Notes: generated by a model from the letters alone, not told the origin. Numbered from the stretch's first letter, positions 9,401 to 17,594 are shown. The stretch is 64,000 bases of DNA from JAFGNW01 sp964618515 (GCA_964618515.1 CAZUAS010000001.1:1-64000); one strand, 5' to 3'. Translations and numbers: made by a program.

Positions 9401-9636
9401 GCTGTCAGCGCTGTTGTTTCGGGTTGGCCGGCAACAGCGACTGTTCCGAAAACGACGAACCTGATGTCTCCGACATTTTCACTCTGATAGAGTACCTTTA
9501 CCTGAGCCACTTTTCCCTGTGCTGCCCTGAGGAGGCCGACAGCGACGGCAGCGGCGGACCGCCCGACATTTCCGATATTACCCGGCTTATCGACTACCTT
9601 TTCCTGTCACATACTTCACCGGCCTGGTGTCGTTGA
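6448..9636 (+). CDS. Secreted S8 subtilisin-like protease with beta-helix and dockerin-like modules
   Basis: A 1062-residue exported serine protease. Residues 1-24 form a signal peptide, followed by an inhibitor-like propeptide (about 45-165). The subtilase domain carries the catalytic triad D219 (CLMDSGF), H264 (HNHGT) and S437 (SGTSLACP), with the oxyanion Asn in SAGNKGPN. A first dockerin-like segment follows (CGDVNDDGTLTVQDF, about 495-550), then a cohesin/anchor-like beta domain. Next comes a right-handed parallel beta-helix of the DUF1565/pectate-lyase type (about 715-985; TIQKAVDEA, GGI/NCIFSNN repeats). A paired C-terminal dockerin-like module ends the protein (DVSDI...LIEYLYLS, CCPEEADSDGSGG, DISDITRLIDYL). 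The ribosome-binding site is weak (GGTAGGG). Likely secreted or surface-attached; substrate unknown. Confidence 0.9.
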   Translation: MKKDIISFFLFPLLLFFQPLIALGNSVSNLQTEPVILDKPGNIMAERARAYLNLKKTSLVKVWVFFNDKGIFDKTAFKRLASQIKINEHALQRRARAGVGRVVFADLPVNQAYIETITRLGASHRRTSRWLNAASFDTPLSRLDEITALPFVNNIQPVADFAGQPESNSNNDILPPDKNLTGRFTFDYGLSLTQVNMLNVPAVHDMGYNGRGIIICLMDSGFRKTHNAFKQAYSDGRVLDEYDFIFNDAEVGNEPEDDPSAHNHGTYCWSALGGFVSGSLIGPAFGASFLLAKTEDIRSETPVEEDNWVAALEWADSLGADVISTSLGYSDWYSWGDFDGQTAVITMAANTAASLGIIACISAGNKGPNDGTITAPADAFNILAVGAVNSYESIAGFSSRGPTADSRLKPEVCAMGVNTYCANSINDNDFTYKSGTSLACPLIAGTAGVLLSARPEMTPWQIRKALMKAADRAASPDNTYGYGIIDLHAALTFEDVCGDVNDDGTLTVQDFEYLIAYLYQNGPRPPFREAADVDYLPGLTNHDAQFLADYFFSTGACEPGCLPYADTVLPLSDDTITISNNLVLPGKNTARVDLKLTTVNAIMGLAFPFSYSCSTSSVYCDSVSFTGSRYDGYVHKYGCLDSNKRKGTIGLINTGETVPQPGEGLLASLYFTLTPSVDTQYILIDTASFTSGDMPVITLRTPVLEALIPVIQARGAYIDPVVHVMTSGNDSTGDGHIFNPYATIQKAVDEARNGDTVMVHDGLYQGDNNKTINFKYKRLVIKSRNGPEKTIIDCQGENWAFLINNGDDTTTVIEGFTITNGSSVVVGGIRCESSSSPLIKNCIFSNNTGLGSAIYCNSSSPVIINCTFIHNGTPGLNPGGAVYCTGDAAPEIKNCILAFNSPGAAVYCRNTLNPPQLSCTDIYGNADGDWVGCLEELLDVNGNFSGDPLFCDTLNNNFRIINASPCTPSRNSCGVLIGALDIDTGCQRCCFGLAGNSDCSENDEPDVSDIFTLIEYLYLSHFSLCCPEEADSDGSGGPPDISDITRLIDYLFLSHTSPAWCR

Positions 9637-9644
9637 GAGTCAAT

Positions 9645-9670
9645 GAAAAAACCGCCTTAAGCGGGCGGTT
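9645..9670 (-). terminator. Intrinsic terminator of the Cys-rich lipoprotein gene
   Basis: On the minus strand, AACCGCC and GGCGGTT pair around a GCTTAAG-type loop and are followed by TTTTTT (plus-strand A-run 9646-9651). The hairpin sits between convergent genes, so the stem may also help end the subtilase transcript. Confidence 0.75.
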
Positions 9671-9699
9671 CCAAATATGATTATTTACTTTAATATGTA

Positions 9700-10506
9700 T
9701 CAGGCACCATTCCAGCCGGCCAGCCGGGCCATCAGCCACCAGAAAGCTTTTCCTTTACGGTAACAGTTAAAACAATGCGAGTGCGCGCATGACCCGCAAT
9801 CGGGACAATCATGCGTGGCGCACCATTCGGAACACCAGTTGCAGGCGTCGGTATCATCCGGGTAAAAAGTCCCGCCGGGGTCGTAACTTTCAATATCCGC
9901 AAAATCAAACAGGACTTTATTGTTTTCGACGCAATACTGCCGGATCTGATTGTTACAGGCATAAAGGTTACCGTCGATACCGGTGCCATCCAGATGCCCG
10001 GTCATGTAAATAAAAGTCACATCAGGATAATCTTCCTCCAGCCCGTTCATGGCATTCAGGTATATATTGATACCCGCGACAGTATTATCCGAGGCTCCGC
10101 CGCACCATGACCACATAACCACATTAATATCAGGGTGTTGATTTAAACGGTTACGGGTGATCGGCACCCATGAAGTATCGCCGTTATGCCCCAGGTCGTC
10201 GCTGTATTCCGACAGGTACAGGGTGTTGTCACCATTGTTATAATCACAGGCAAGGTACTCCGAACGAACCATGGCCATGCCGGCGACAACTTGGCTGCCA
10301 TGCGAAGTATGCCCGTAAAAAATACGGTAGTTCGTTTTAACGGAATCGATATAGGCCGAGGGAATCTGCTCAAAATCCGCCACGGCTTCATGTGTAGCCG
10401 TAAGGTCCGAAGACGAGGTTTTGTTATTGCCGGTTGCGTTTTTATCATCACTGCATCCACCAAGAAAAATCACCAGTGCCATTATGAAATAAACTGCTGT
10501 TTTCAA
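9700..10506 (-). CDS. Lipoprotein of unknown function with C-terminal Cys/His cluster
   Basis: A 268-residue protein with a lipoprotein signal peptide (VIFLGGC, lipid-accepting Cys at about residue 18), so it should be anchored in a membrane facing the periplasm or cell surface. The body contains GHTSHGSQV (about 68-76), a block with NVVMWSWCGGAS, and FIYMTGHLDG. This is reminiscent of an alpha/beta hydrolase or SGNH-like fold, but I cannot assign a family. The last 50 residues hold eight cysteines in paired CxxC spacing (CNWC, CPDCGSC, CFNC) with several His, suggesting Zn or haem binding or disulfides. It is monocistronic with its own terminator downstream. Function not known. Confidence 0.75.
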   Translation of the reverse strand: MKTAVYFIMALVIFLGGCSDDKNATGNNKTSSSDLTATHEAVADFEQIPSAYIDSVKTNYRIFYGHTSHGSQVVAGMAMVRSEYLACDYNNGDNTLYLSEYSDDLGHNGDTSWVPITRNRLNQHPDINVVMWSWCGGASDNTVAGINIYLNAMNGLEEDYPDVTFIYMTGHLDGTGIDGNLYACNNQIRQYCVENNKVLFDFADIESYDPGGTFYPDDTDACNWCSEWCATHDCPDCGSCAHSHCFNCYRKGKAFWWLMARLAGWNGA

Positions 10507-10638
10507 TATATTCCTCCTCAGTCAATAATTAATTATATAATCTATATTATAATTCGACCATATCATGACAATAATTTAGAAAATGTTCAGTAATCTTAAA
10601 TAGTATTAACTTGTTGCGGTTCAAGGGAAAACGAGTCA

Positions 10639-11475
10639 TTAAATATTTCGAAGAGTTTTAATGACACTGACAACCAGATAAGTTAATCCGGCCAGGATAA
10701 TAATAGTAGCGCCGGCGGGAAGGTCGGGACTGTAACTTAAAGCCAGACCAAAAGTCATGAAAAAGATACTTAACAGGGTGGCCAGCACCATGGTCTGCCA
10801 GAGTTTCCGGGTAAAATAACCGGCCACCGCTACCGGTAATGTCAAAAAAGCAATCACCATAACAATCCCAACGACCGTTGTCAAGATTACCACCGTCAAC
10901 GCCGTCAGGCATAAAAGTAAAAGATAAAATAACTGCACCCTGACGCCGCGTACGCGGGCGAACTCTTCATCAAAACATACCGCCGCAATCTGCTTGTGAA
11001 AAAGATACCCGACTATAACGACAAAAGCGTCCAGGGCGGCAATGAGCCATAAATCTCCTCGTGTCACCATGAGAATATTCCCGAACAGGTAACTCATCAG
11101 GTTTTCGCTGTAACCAGGTGTTTTAGCAATAAAGATAATGCCTACCGCCATCCCGATCGCCCAGATAGCGCCGATAACGGTATCCTCACGTTCTTTTAAA
11201 TAAAGGCTGGCCAGGGCAATCGTCACGGCGCTGGCCAGAGCGGCCACCACCGCTCCGTGAAGGGGCTGCAGCCACGTCAAACCCTGCACCACCTTGAGAT
11301 AATAAGCCAGCCCCATACCTCCCAGGACACTGTGAGCGATACCGCCAGCAATATAGGTAATCCGGCGGGCAACGACATAAGTCCCCACCACCCCACAGGC
11401 AATACTTGCCAGAACACCGGTTAACAGGGCATACAACATGAAAGTATGATTGAAAACAGCGTCAATGAATTCCAA
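10639..11475 (-). CDS. znuB: Zinc ABC transporter permease ZnuB
   Basis: A 278-residue inner-membrane permease of the ABC-3 (ZnuB/MntB/TroC) family with about eight helices. Conserved features include the early segment ACGVVGTYVVARRITYIAGGIAHS and the coupling-region GIVMVIAFLTLPVAVA. It begins 5 bases after the ATPase gene and is the last gene of the operon regulator-znuA-znuC-znuB. Family members move Zn or Mn; the His-rich loop in the partner binding protein favours Zn. Confidence 0.9.
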   Translation of the reverse strand: MEFIDAVFNHTFMLYALLTGVLASIACGVVGTYVVARRITYIAGGIAHSVLGGMGLAYYLKVVQGLTWLQPLHGAVVAALASAVTIALASLYLKEREDTVIGAIWAIGMAVGIIFIAKTPGYSENLMSYLFGNILMVTRGDLWLIAALDAFVVIVGYLFHKQIAAVCFDEEFARVRGVRVQLFYLLLLCLTALTVVILTTVVGIVMVIAFLTLPVAVAGYFTRKLWQTMVLATLLSIFFMTFGLALSYSPDLPAGATIIILAGLTYLVVSVIKTLRNI

Positions 11476-11480
11476 AACAG

Positions 11481-12230
11481 TTATTCCTTTTCAGCGGCAC
11501 TGTGACCGTGACGCACCATCCGTACATGGCCATGATACAATTCACTCAGAACTTCGTCTCCAACCGCCGTGGTCGGGTGAACGGCTACTTTACGGTTGAC
11601 GCAGACAACACTTTTTACCGCCTGGGAAACAAAAGCCGGGTCATGAGAAACCATCACAATGGTAAACTGGCTGTTAAGTTTATGCAAAAGCTCATACAGT
11701 TCCCGGACTACCAGCAGGTCAAGATTGGCGGTGGGTTCATCCAGAATCAATAGTTGCGGTTGTGAAGACAGCGCCCGGGCAATCAGGAGGCGACGTTGTT
11801 GACCTCCTGAAAGGGAAGCAAAATGCCGGTCGGCGAATTCGTTCAGGCCGACTTCTTCAAGCACTTCATAAGCGATCCGGCGATCCCTCTTCGAAAAAGG
11901 TCCGTAGCGCCGCCCTTCGCCCAGCCGCCCCATCAAAACAACGTCAATTACACTCACCGGAAACCGCTGGTCGAGATGTGCATACTGTGGCATATAGCCG
12001 ATTTTCGAACGAACCTGCTGAGGCGACTTCCCGAACATCCGTACTATTCCCCGGGTCGGTGTCAATAAACCCAGCATCAGTTTAACCAGGGTGGTCTTGC
12101 CCCCGCCGTTGGGACCGACAATCCAGATAAAATCCTTTTCGCATATAGTAAGGTTGACATCCTCGAGCACAGGATCACCATCATAAGCGAAAAATACTTT
12201 TTCGATTTCGACAACAGCACATTTTTCCAT
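11481..12230 (-). CDS. znuC: Zinc ABC transporter ATPase ZnuC
   Basis: A 249-residue ABC ATPase of the metal-chelate group. Visible motifs are GPNGGGKTT (Walker A, near residue 38), LSGGQQRRLLIARAL (signature), LLILDEPTANLD (Walker B) and MVSHD (switch His). Its ATG abuts the stop codon of znuA (12231) with no gap, so translation is probably coupled. It supplies energy to the ZnuB permease encoded 5 bases downstream. Confidence 0.93.
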   Translation of the reverse strand: MEKCAVVEIEKVFFAYDGDPVLEDVNLTICEKDFIWIVGPNGGGKTTLVKLMLGLLTPTRGIVRMFGKSPQQVRSKIGYMPQYAHLDQRFPVSVIDVVLMGRLGEGRRYGPFSKRDRRIAYEVLEEVGLNEFADRHFASLSGGQQRRLLIARALSSQPQLLILDEPTANLDLLVVRELYELLHKLNSQFTIVMVSHDPAFVSQAVKSVVCVNRKVAVHPTTAVGDEVLSELYHGHVRMVRHGHSAAEKE

Positions 12231-13130
12231 TTATTCTTCTTCCTTTTCCGAAAAAGCCCGGGCCAGTTCTTCAGCCATGAACTTAAGATTATTGATATAA
12301 TCTTCTGCCAGAGGGTCAAGCGCCACCACTTTTGCTCCGACCGCTTGGGCAATCGTTTCAGCTGTTTTAACGGCGAATTGCGGCTGGACAAAAATCACCT
12401 TCACCCCATCAGCCCGGGCTTGGTCGGTCAATACCGCCAGCTGCCGGGCTCCCGGTTCTTTTCCTTCGATTTCCACCGCTACCTGCACCAGGCCATAGTC
12501 ATCGGCGAAATACCCGTACGACGGATGAAAAGCATAAAATTTACTTCCTTTATACAATGCCAGTTTCAACATTATCTCCCGGTCAATATCATCGAGTTGC
12601 TGATTAAAGATATCAAGGTTGCGTTGATAAAAAGAGGCATGAGTGCTGTCATAAGCCACCAATGCCCGGCAAATATTATCCGCCTGTATTTTCACCCGCC
12701 GCGGTGACAACCAGATATGCGGGTCCTCGGCTTCGGCATGGTCATGGCCGTCATGTTTCTCACCTTCAATAGCCCGAAGCGGTACCCCTCGGCGTGTGTC
12801 AACCACCTCCAGATTCCTGAAAGTAGCGCTTATTTTGCCGAGTAACTGCCTTTCAAAGGGAACTCCGATACTGAAATACAACCGGGCTTCAGCCAGCGCC
12901 GTCATCTGACGCGGGGTCGGCTCATAAGTATGCGGTGATTGTCCCGGACCAACCAGGACCTGCACATTTACATACTCGCCGCCAACCTGTTTAACAAAAT
13001 AAGCCTGAGGAAGAATACTGACAAAAACCTTTAGTGGCTCAACCGCTTCCTGTGCCTTAACCGAACAAATACTATTATAAACCATCATTGTTAAAATTAT
13101 CAATGAAGATATCATCCATCGCCGAAACAT
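12231..13130 (-). CDS. znuA: Zinc-binding periplasmic protein ZnuA
   Basis: The 299-residue solute-binding protein (cluster A-I) that captures metal for ZnuBC. I start it at the ATG at 13130 (MFRRWMISS), because AAAGGATAGGG lies just before it and a signal peptide (to about residue 27) begins there. A longer frame to 13178 would overlap the upstream gene and spoil the signal. Metal ligands expected for the family are H67 in SPHTYEP, the His after the loop (DPHIWLSP, about 138) and HPSYGYFA. A His/Asp-rich loop (EKHDGHDHAEAED, about 123-135) is the mark of Zn rather than Mn binders. Confidence 0.92.
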   Translation of the reverse strand: MFRRWMISSLIILTMMVYNSICSVKAQEAVEPLKVFVSILPQAYFVKQVGGEYVNVQVLVGPGQSPHTYEPTPRQMTALAEARLYFSIGVPFERQLLGKISATFRNLEVVDTRRGVPLRAIEGEKHDGHDHAEAEDPHIWLSPRRVKIQADNICRALVAYDSTHASFYQRNLDIFNQQLDDIDREIMLKLALYKGSKFYAFHPSYGYFADDYGLVQVAVEIEGKEPGARQLAVLTDQARADGVKVIFVQPQFAVKTAETIAQAVGAKVVALDPLAEDYINNLKFMAEELARAFSEKEEE

Positions 13131-13134
13131 ATCC

Positions 13135-13395
13135 CTATCCTTTCTTGGTACAGACCAGGTAATTTTCATGACACTCACAGCATTGTTCGATATGATGGTC
13201 CGCTGCTATCGAATCCCAGTGTTTCTTCTGTTCCGGGGTCAAAATACCGGTACCATCACACAAAGGACAGGCATTTTCAAAAGCCCGAAGTACTGCGGTA
13301 CGAATAAATTCCGAACGATTGGGCAAATGTCTTATCACCCCGGCCAAAGAGGTATCGACCTTGAAAGTTATAATTTCTGTTTTTTGTTTCTTCAT
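13135..13395 (-). CDS. Ribbon-helix-helix (CopG-like) regulator with Cys/His metal-site motif
   Basis: An 86-residue protein whose N-terminus is a ribbon-helix-helix DNA-binding fold: a beta strand EIITFKVDTSL followed by helices around PNRSEFIRTAVLRAFE (about 6-42). The C-terminal half carries CPLCDGTG (C43, C46), HH (67-68) and CCECHENYLVC (C72, C73, C75, H76, C82), a clear candidate metal-sensing site. The chosen ATG (13395) has GGAG 7 bases upstream; a TTG 12 bases earlier would bury that site. It is the first gene of the znuA-znuC-znuB operon, and its stop overlaps the znuA ribosome-binding site. I infer a Zn-responsive repressor of this operon, analogous to but not orthologous with NikR or Zur. 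Confidence 0.8.
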   Translation of the reverse strand: MKKQKTEIITFKVDTSLAGVIRHLPNRSEFIRTAVLRAFENACPLCDGTGILTPEQKKHWDSIAADHHIEQCCECHENYLVCTKKG

Positions 13396-13426
13396 ATCCG
13401 ACTCCAATCAAAGACTTGAGCATTAT

Positions 13427-13460
13427 AGTAAATATTACTTTGTATTACCTGCCATGTCAA
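13427..13460 (-). promoter_or_regulatory. Zinc-operon promoter with phased TATTAC repeats (candidate operator)
   Basis: On the minus strand, TTGACA (13460-13455), a 17-base spacer and TAATAT (13437-13432) form a near-consensus sigma70 promoter 37 bases before the regulator ATG. Overlapping it on the plus strand are two copies of TATTAC starting at 13433 and 13443, exactly 10 bp apart, plus the dyad AGTAA-ATA-TTACT (13427-13439). Half-sites one helical turn apart are typical of ribbon-helix-helix operators. Confidence 0.7.
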
Positions 13461-13535
13461 GGGGGAATTAAGTTAAAGCTGACAAGTCTAAGACAATCAA
13501 GACATTAGAGAACAAATTATAGCCCGTGATTAACC

Positions 13536-13564
13536 TTGACATGTTTTTGACCATTTCTTATTTT
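13536..13564 (+). promoter_or_regulatory. Candidate promoter of the LtaS-like cluster (short or no leader)
   Basis: TTGACA (13536-13541), a 17-base spacer and TATTTT (13559-13564). The expected start of transcription would fall within a few bases of the ATG at 13575. No Shine-Dalgarno sequence precedes that ATG, so the first message may be leaderless. Confidence 0.5.
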
Positions 13565-13574
13565 GCCTGCCATT

Positions 13575-15620
13575 ATGAAAACTTTTATAGTTAAAAAAGC
13601 CGGCTGGTCGAAGTATGTTTCTACCGTAGCTGTTTACTTCCTTCTGCTTACCATAACGTTGACATTATTTTTCGAACTCTGGCGGCTGATTCTGCTTATC
13701 CTGTCCGGTTCTCTTTCAACAGGGGTTCCTGGCCGTATCCTTTTACAATCTTTTCTGGTGGGTTTGAGGTTTGATTTTGCCATCAGTTGTTACCTTGCTA
13801 TACCGTTGTATCTATTGGGCAACCTCCCCTGGCTGGATATTTCCCGCAATAAACTTTTCCGACACTTGAACTTTTACCTGATGGCTGTAGTGGTTGGTCT
13901 GATGTTTTTCCTGCAGATGGCCGACATTGAATTTTTTAAATTTTTCAATGCCCGGCTCAACAGTGTCGCTCTGGCGTGGTCGGATACTCCGGGAATAGTG
14001 ATACCCATGCTCTGGAAGATGTATCCAGTGGTCAGGTATCTTATTTTGTTCCTGGTGATGTTCACGTGTTTTATAATAATTATTTACTGGTTGAAAAAAA
14101 AAATTATTATACGCAAAGCCCTTTCACCGGTCTGGATTAATCTGGTATATTTACCCCTGGTACTGGCTGTTTTATTTCTGGGTGCCCGGGGGCGTGTCGA
14201 GGAAAAATCACCTCTGCGCTGGGGCACGGCTTATTTCTCGGAATATGACTATGCCAATCAACTAGCCCTGAACCCGATCTTCACCTTTTTCTATGACGCC
14301 ATCTATGATGCCAATAAGAAAGCTCAGATTAAAGAACAGATGGACCGCATTGATATTCCCGATGCCACCCTGGTGGTGCGGCAACTGCTGGGACTGCCCG
14401 TCGCTAATGAAGAAGAGAACAACCAGCGGATATTTCGTGAGATAACCTTTACCCCGGAAAACGACAATCCGCCGAATGTAATAATTATTATTATGGAATC
14501 GTTCGGTTCGACGCGCATCGGCGTGCTGGATAACCGCTACCCTTACGACATCACCCCTCGTTTTGATTCTCTTAGCCGGGAAGGGATTCTCTTTACGAAT
14601 TTTTATTCCGCCGGGCAACACACCTATACCGGCATTTTCTCCACCCTGTACGGTTACCCGACCCTGTTCGGGAAATCGGTGATGAAAATGGTGACTGGTC
14701 AGAACAGTTTCTGGGGTCTGCCGTCGATTTTACGTAACCACGGCTACGAGACTATGTTTTTTACCACCCACGACCCGCATTTCGACAATATGCAGGGCTT
14801 TTTATGTTCCAATGGAGTGATGAGAGTTTATTCGCTTGATGACTACGACCCCGCATACAAAATAAGCACTCTGGGAGTGCCGGACCATATCATGTTCGAC
14901 TATGCTTATAACATATTGCGAGAGAAAAACGACCATCGCTTCTTCGCCACCCTTCTGACTTCTTCCAACCACGGACCATGGTTGATTCCCGATGTTCCTT
15001 TTGAACGTATCCCTGCCGAAGACGAAGAATGGCGCACGAAACTCAACTGTTTTAAATATTCCGACTGGTCACTGGGTTATTTCTTCGATAAAATAAAAAA
15101 CGACCCCGCATTCAAAAACACCCTGGTGGTGGTAACGAGCGATAACGGCTGCTGGTACGACCCCATCACCGACCACGACCTGACCCAGTTCCAGATACCA
15201 CTTTTTATATTCGACACCGACGGTCGCCTGGAGAAAAACCGGCGGGTGGAACGCCTCGGGTCGCAGATAGATATAGTAGCCACCGTCATGGGTCAGGTAC
15301 GCTTAAACTATCACGATTACACTTTCGGCCACGACCTGTTCAAAACCTCCGGTACCGCCGTTGACTACGCGCATTTTTCGGAATGGTATAAGGTCGGTTA
15401 TATCGAGGATGATTACTATGTCATCGCCCGTCTGAACGGCCCGACCTCGTTTTACACCGTGGCCGACCGTCGTCATAACCTGGTCGACTCCCTGCCGGAA
15501 CTGGCTCGTGAATACGAGAAAAAAGCTCTTGCCCTTTTTAAAGTGGCTTATGAAAACATGCACCGCCCCCTTCGGCAGGAAACGTCAAGCCCGCAACCGT
15601 TGACCGTATCCGGTGATTAA
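13575..15620 (+). CDS. LtaS-like membrane phosphotransferase/sulfatase, paralogue 1
   Basis: A 681-residue inner-membrane protein with about five N-terminal helices (1-200) and an extracytoplasmic alkaline-phosphatase/sulfatase-fold domain (about 290-610), as in lipoteichoic acid synthase and OpgB-type phosphoglycerol transferases. Likely catalytic residues are E308 (IIMESFGS), nucleophile T350 (GQHTYTG) and D523-N524 (TSDNG). The last pair is D-H in classical LtaS; D-N is the arylsulfatase-like version. I start at the ATG at 13575 rather than the TTG at 13563; neither has a good ribosome-binding site. It overlaps the next paralogue by 8 bases. It probably decorates an envelope glycan or lipid with a phospho-alcohol group. 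Confidence 0.85.
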   Translation: MKTFIVKKAGWSKYVSTVAVYFLLLTITLTLFFELWRLILLILSGSLSTGVPGRILLQSFLVGLRFDFAISCYLAIPLYLLGNLPWLDISRNKLFRHLNFYLMAVVVGLMFFLQMADIEFFKFFNARLNSVALAWSDTPGIVIPMLWKMYPVVRYLILFLVMFTCFIIIIYWLKKKIIIRKALSPVWINLVYLPLVLAVLFLGARGRVEEKSPLRWGTAYFSEYDYANQLALNPIFTFFYDAIYDANKKAQIKEQMDRIDIPDATLVVRQLLGLPVANEEENNQRIFREITFTPENDNPPNVIIIIMESFGSTRIGVLDNRYPYDITPRFDSLSREGILFTNFYSAGQHTYTGIFSTLYGYPTLFGKSVMKMVTGQNSFWGLPSILRNHGYETMFFTTHDPHFDNMQGFLCSNGVMRVYSLDDYDPAYKISTLGVPDHIMFDYAYNILREKNDHRFFATLLTSSNHGPWLIPDVPFERIPAEDEEWRTKLNCFKYSDWSLGYFFDKIKNDPAFKNTLVVVTSDNGCWYDPITDHDLTQFQIPLFIFDTDGRLEKNRRVERLGSQIDIVATVMGQVRLNYHDYTFGHDLFKTSGTAVDYAHFSEWYKVGYIEDDYYVIARLNGPTSFYTVADRRHNLVDSLPELAREYEKKALALFKVAYENMHRPLRQETSSPQPLTVSGD

Positions 15621-17592
15621 GACCAGATTCATATCCGTCCCGGCCGTTTACGCCTTAATCACGACGGCTGTCCTGATGCTGTTTCTGACATTGTGGCGAT
15701 TTATCCTTATGCTTCTTACCGGCGGTTTGTCATCCGCCGTTCCCGGCGCCGTTCTCTTAAAAGCTTTCATTGTAGGCCTGCGTTTTGATTTCATCATTGT
15801 TTCGTATATTGGTACGGTAATATATGTTCTCGGCATCATTCCCTTCATTGATATCCAGCGCAGTAAATTCATGCGCCGCCTCGGGTACGGTTTACTCTTT
15901 GTTTATACGGCTGTTATATTCTTTATCCACTTGGCGGATATCGAATTTTTCAAATTTTTCAACGCCCGCCTTAACGGCATGGCCCTCATCTGGCAGGACA
16001 CACCTGAGTTTGTCATCACCATGATCTGGGGCATGTACCCGGTCATTAAATACTTGATACTGTACGCCGTCATTCTGGCGGCTTTCTTTATATTGATGGG
16101 CCGGCTTCAGCGAAAAGTGGTCACTGACAGTGTAAAATCACACTGGCTTATCAATCTTTTATTCGCCCCGGCGCTGTTGACGGTGTTTATAATAGGCACA
16201 GTCGGAAGGCTGGGTTCCGACGCTCCCCTTCGCTGGGGTGCCGCTTATTTTTCCGAATACGATTATGCCAACCTTCTGGCTCTCAATCCCGTCTATACTT
16301 TCGTACGCGATTTTTTCTATGACGCCGGTAGCAAAGAGCAGGTTAAAAACCTGGTCGCGGAGATAACTTTCCCGGAGGCGGAAAACGAGGTTCGCCGGCT
16401 TCTGGGCTTGCCGGCTGACAGTGCCGTTTACAGCAGTCCGATTGTGCGCCCGGTTTATTTTGACCCCCCCGAAAACAACCCGGCCAATGTTATTTTTATC
16501 ATAATGGAATCGCAGTCGTCGCATAAAATCGGTGTTTTAGCCAACAAGTATCCCTGGCAACTCTCGCCCTGTTTTGATTCCCTGGCTGAAAAAAGCATTC
16601 TCTTTACCAATTTCTATGCCACCGGCATGCATACTTACTGCGGCCTGATATCAGCCATTTACGGCAGCCCGCACCTTTTCGGCAAGGTCATTATCAAACA
16701 GGTAAGCGGTGAAAATCATTTCTGGGGACTGCCCTCGATTCTCAAACAGCACGGTTACGAAACCCATTTTTTCTCCACCCAGGACCCTCATTTCGACAAC
16801 ATGATGGGTTTCATGAAAGCCAACGGCTTCATGTACTATTACTCGATTTATGATTACGACCAATCCCACAAGCTCAGTCACCTGGGAGTACCCGACCATA
16901 TTATGTACGACAGCGCCTACACCAAACTCCGTCGCCTGGAAGGCCGGCCGTTTCTGGCCACCTTGCTGACGACTTCCAACCACGGGCCATGGAGAATTCC
17001 CGATGTCCCTTTTGAACGAATTCCCGACACCGCTTTTGAAGCCGAACGTCAGAACGCTTTCAAGTATGCCGACTGGGCGCTGGGACAATTTATAAATAAA
17101 ATCGAAAACGACCCCTATTTTTACAATACCCTCCTGGTCATTACCGGCGACCACGGTTTCTTTTACAATCCTACCTCGGATTTAGACCTTTCTTTTTTTG
17201 AAGTTCCCCTACTCATCCACCGGGTCGGCTGGGGTAAAGAACATGCTCAACGCAACCACCGCCTGAGCAGTCACCTGGATATCGTCGCCACCATCATGGG
17301 ACAGTTGCGTCTTAACTATCATAATTACACTTTCGGCCACGACCTACTGGATACTGTTACCGATATTACTGATTTCGTGCATACCACCGAATGGTATAAA
17401 ATCGGGTATATCGAGAAGGACTATTACCTGATAGTCCGTCTTGACGGCCCCGAGTCGCTTTTCCGACTGCCGAACCGCACCGACGACGTTGCCGCGTCCT
17501 ACCCGGAGATTGTCGAAAGCTACAAGAAAAAAGCCCTGGCTCTTTATCAAACCGCCTACTACAATATGAAACGTCCCCTGCCGGAGAAATAA
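15613..17592 (+). CDS. LtaS-like membrane phosphotransferase/sulfatase, paralogue 2
   Basis: A 659-residue paralogue with the same membrane plus sulfatase-fold layout. E299 (IIMESQSS), T341 (GMHTYCG) and D513-H514 (TGDHG) give the classical metal and nucleophile set, so this copy keeps the canonical His. It starts with GTG inside the end of the upstream gene (GTGATTAA, 8-base overlap), which implies translational coupling. Shared blocks with its neighbours include DIEFFKFFNARLN, FSEYDYAN, GLPSIL and LTTSNHGPW. It is the middle gene of a three-gene array produced by duplication. Confidence 0.87.
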   Translation: MIKTRFISVPAVYALITTAVLMLFLTLWRFILMLLTGGLSSAVPGAVLLKAFIVGLRFDFIIVSYIGTVIYVLGIIPFIDIQRSKFMRRLGYGLLFVYTAVIFFIHLADIEFFKFFNARLNGMALIWQDTPEFVITMIWGMYPVIKYLILYAVILAAFFILMGRLQRKVVTDSVKSHWLINLLFAPALLTVFIIGTVGRLGSDAPLRWGAAYFSEYDYANLLALNPVYTFVRDFFYDAGSKEQVKNLVAEITFPEAENEVRRLLGLPADSAVYSSPIVRPVYFDPPENNPANVIFIIMESQSSHKIGVLANKYPWQLSPCFDSLAEKSILFTNFYATGMHTYCGLISAIYGSPHLFGKVIIKQVSGENHFWGLPSILKQHGYETHFFSTQDPHFDNMMGFMKANGFMYYYSIYDYDQSHKLSHLGVPDHIMYDSAYTKLRRLEGRPFLATLLTTSNHGPWRIPDVPFERIPDTAFEAERQNAFKYADWALGQFINKIENDPYFYNTLLVITGDHGFFYNPTSDLDLSFFEVPLLIHRVGWGKEHAQRNHRLSSHLDIVATIMGQLRLNYHNYTFGHDLLDTVTDITDFVHTTEWYKIGYIEKDYYLIVRLDGPESLFRLPNRTDDVAASYPEIVESYKKKALALYQTAYYNMKRPLPEK

Positions 17593-17594
17593 TC

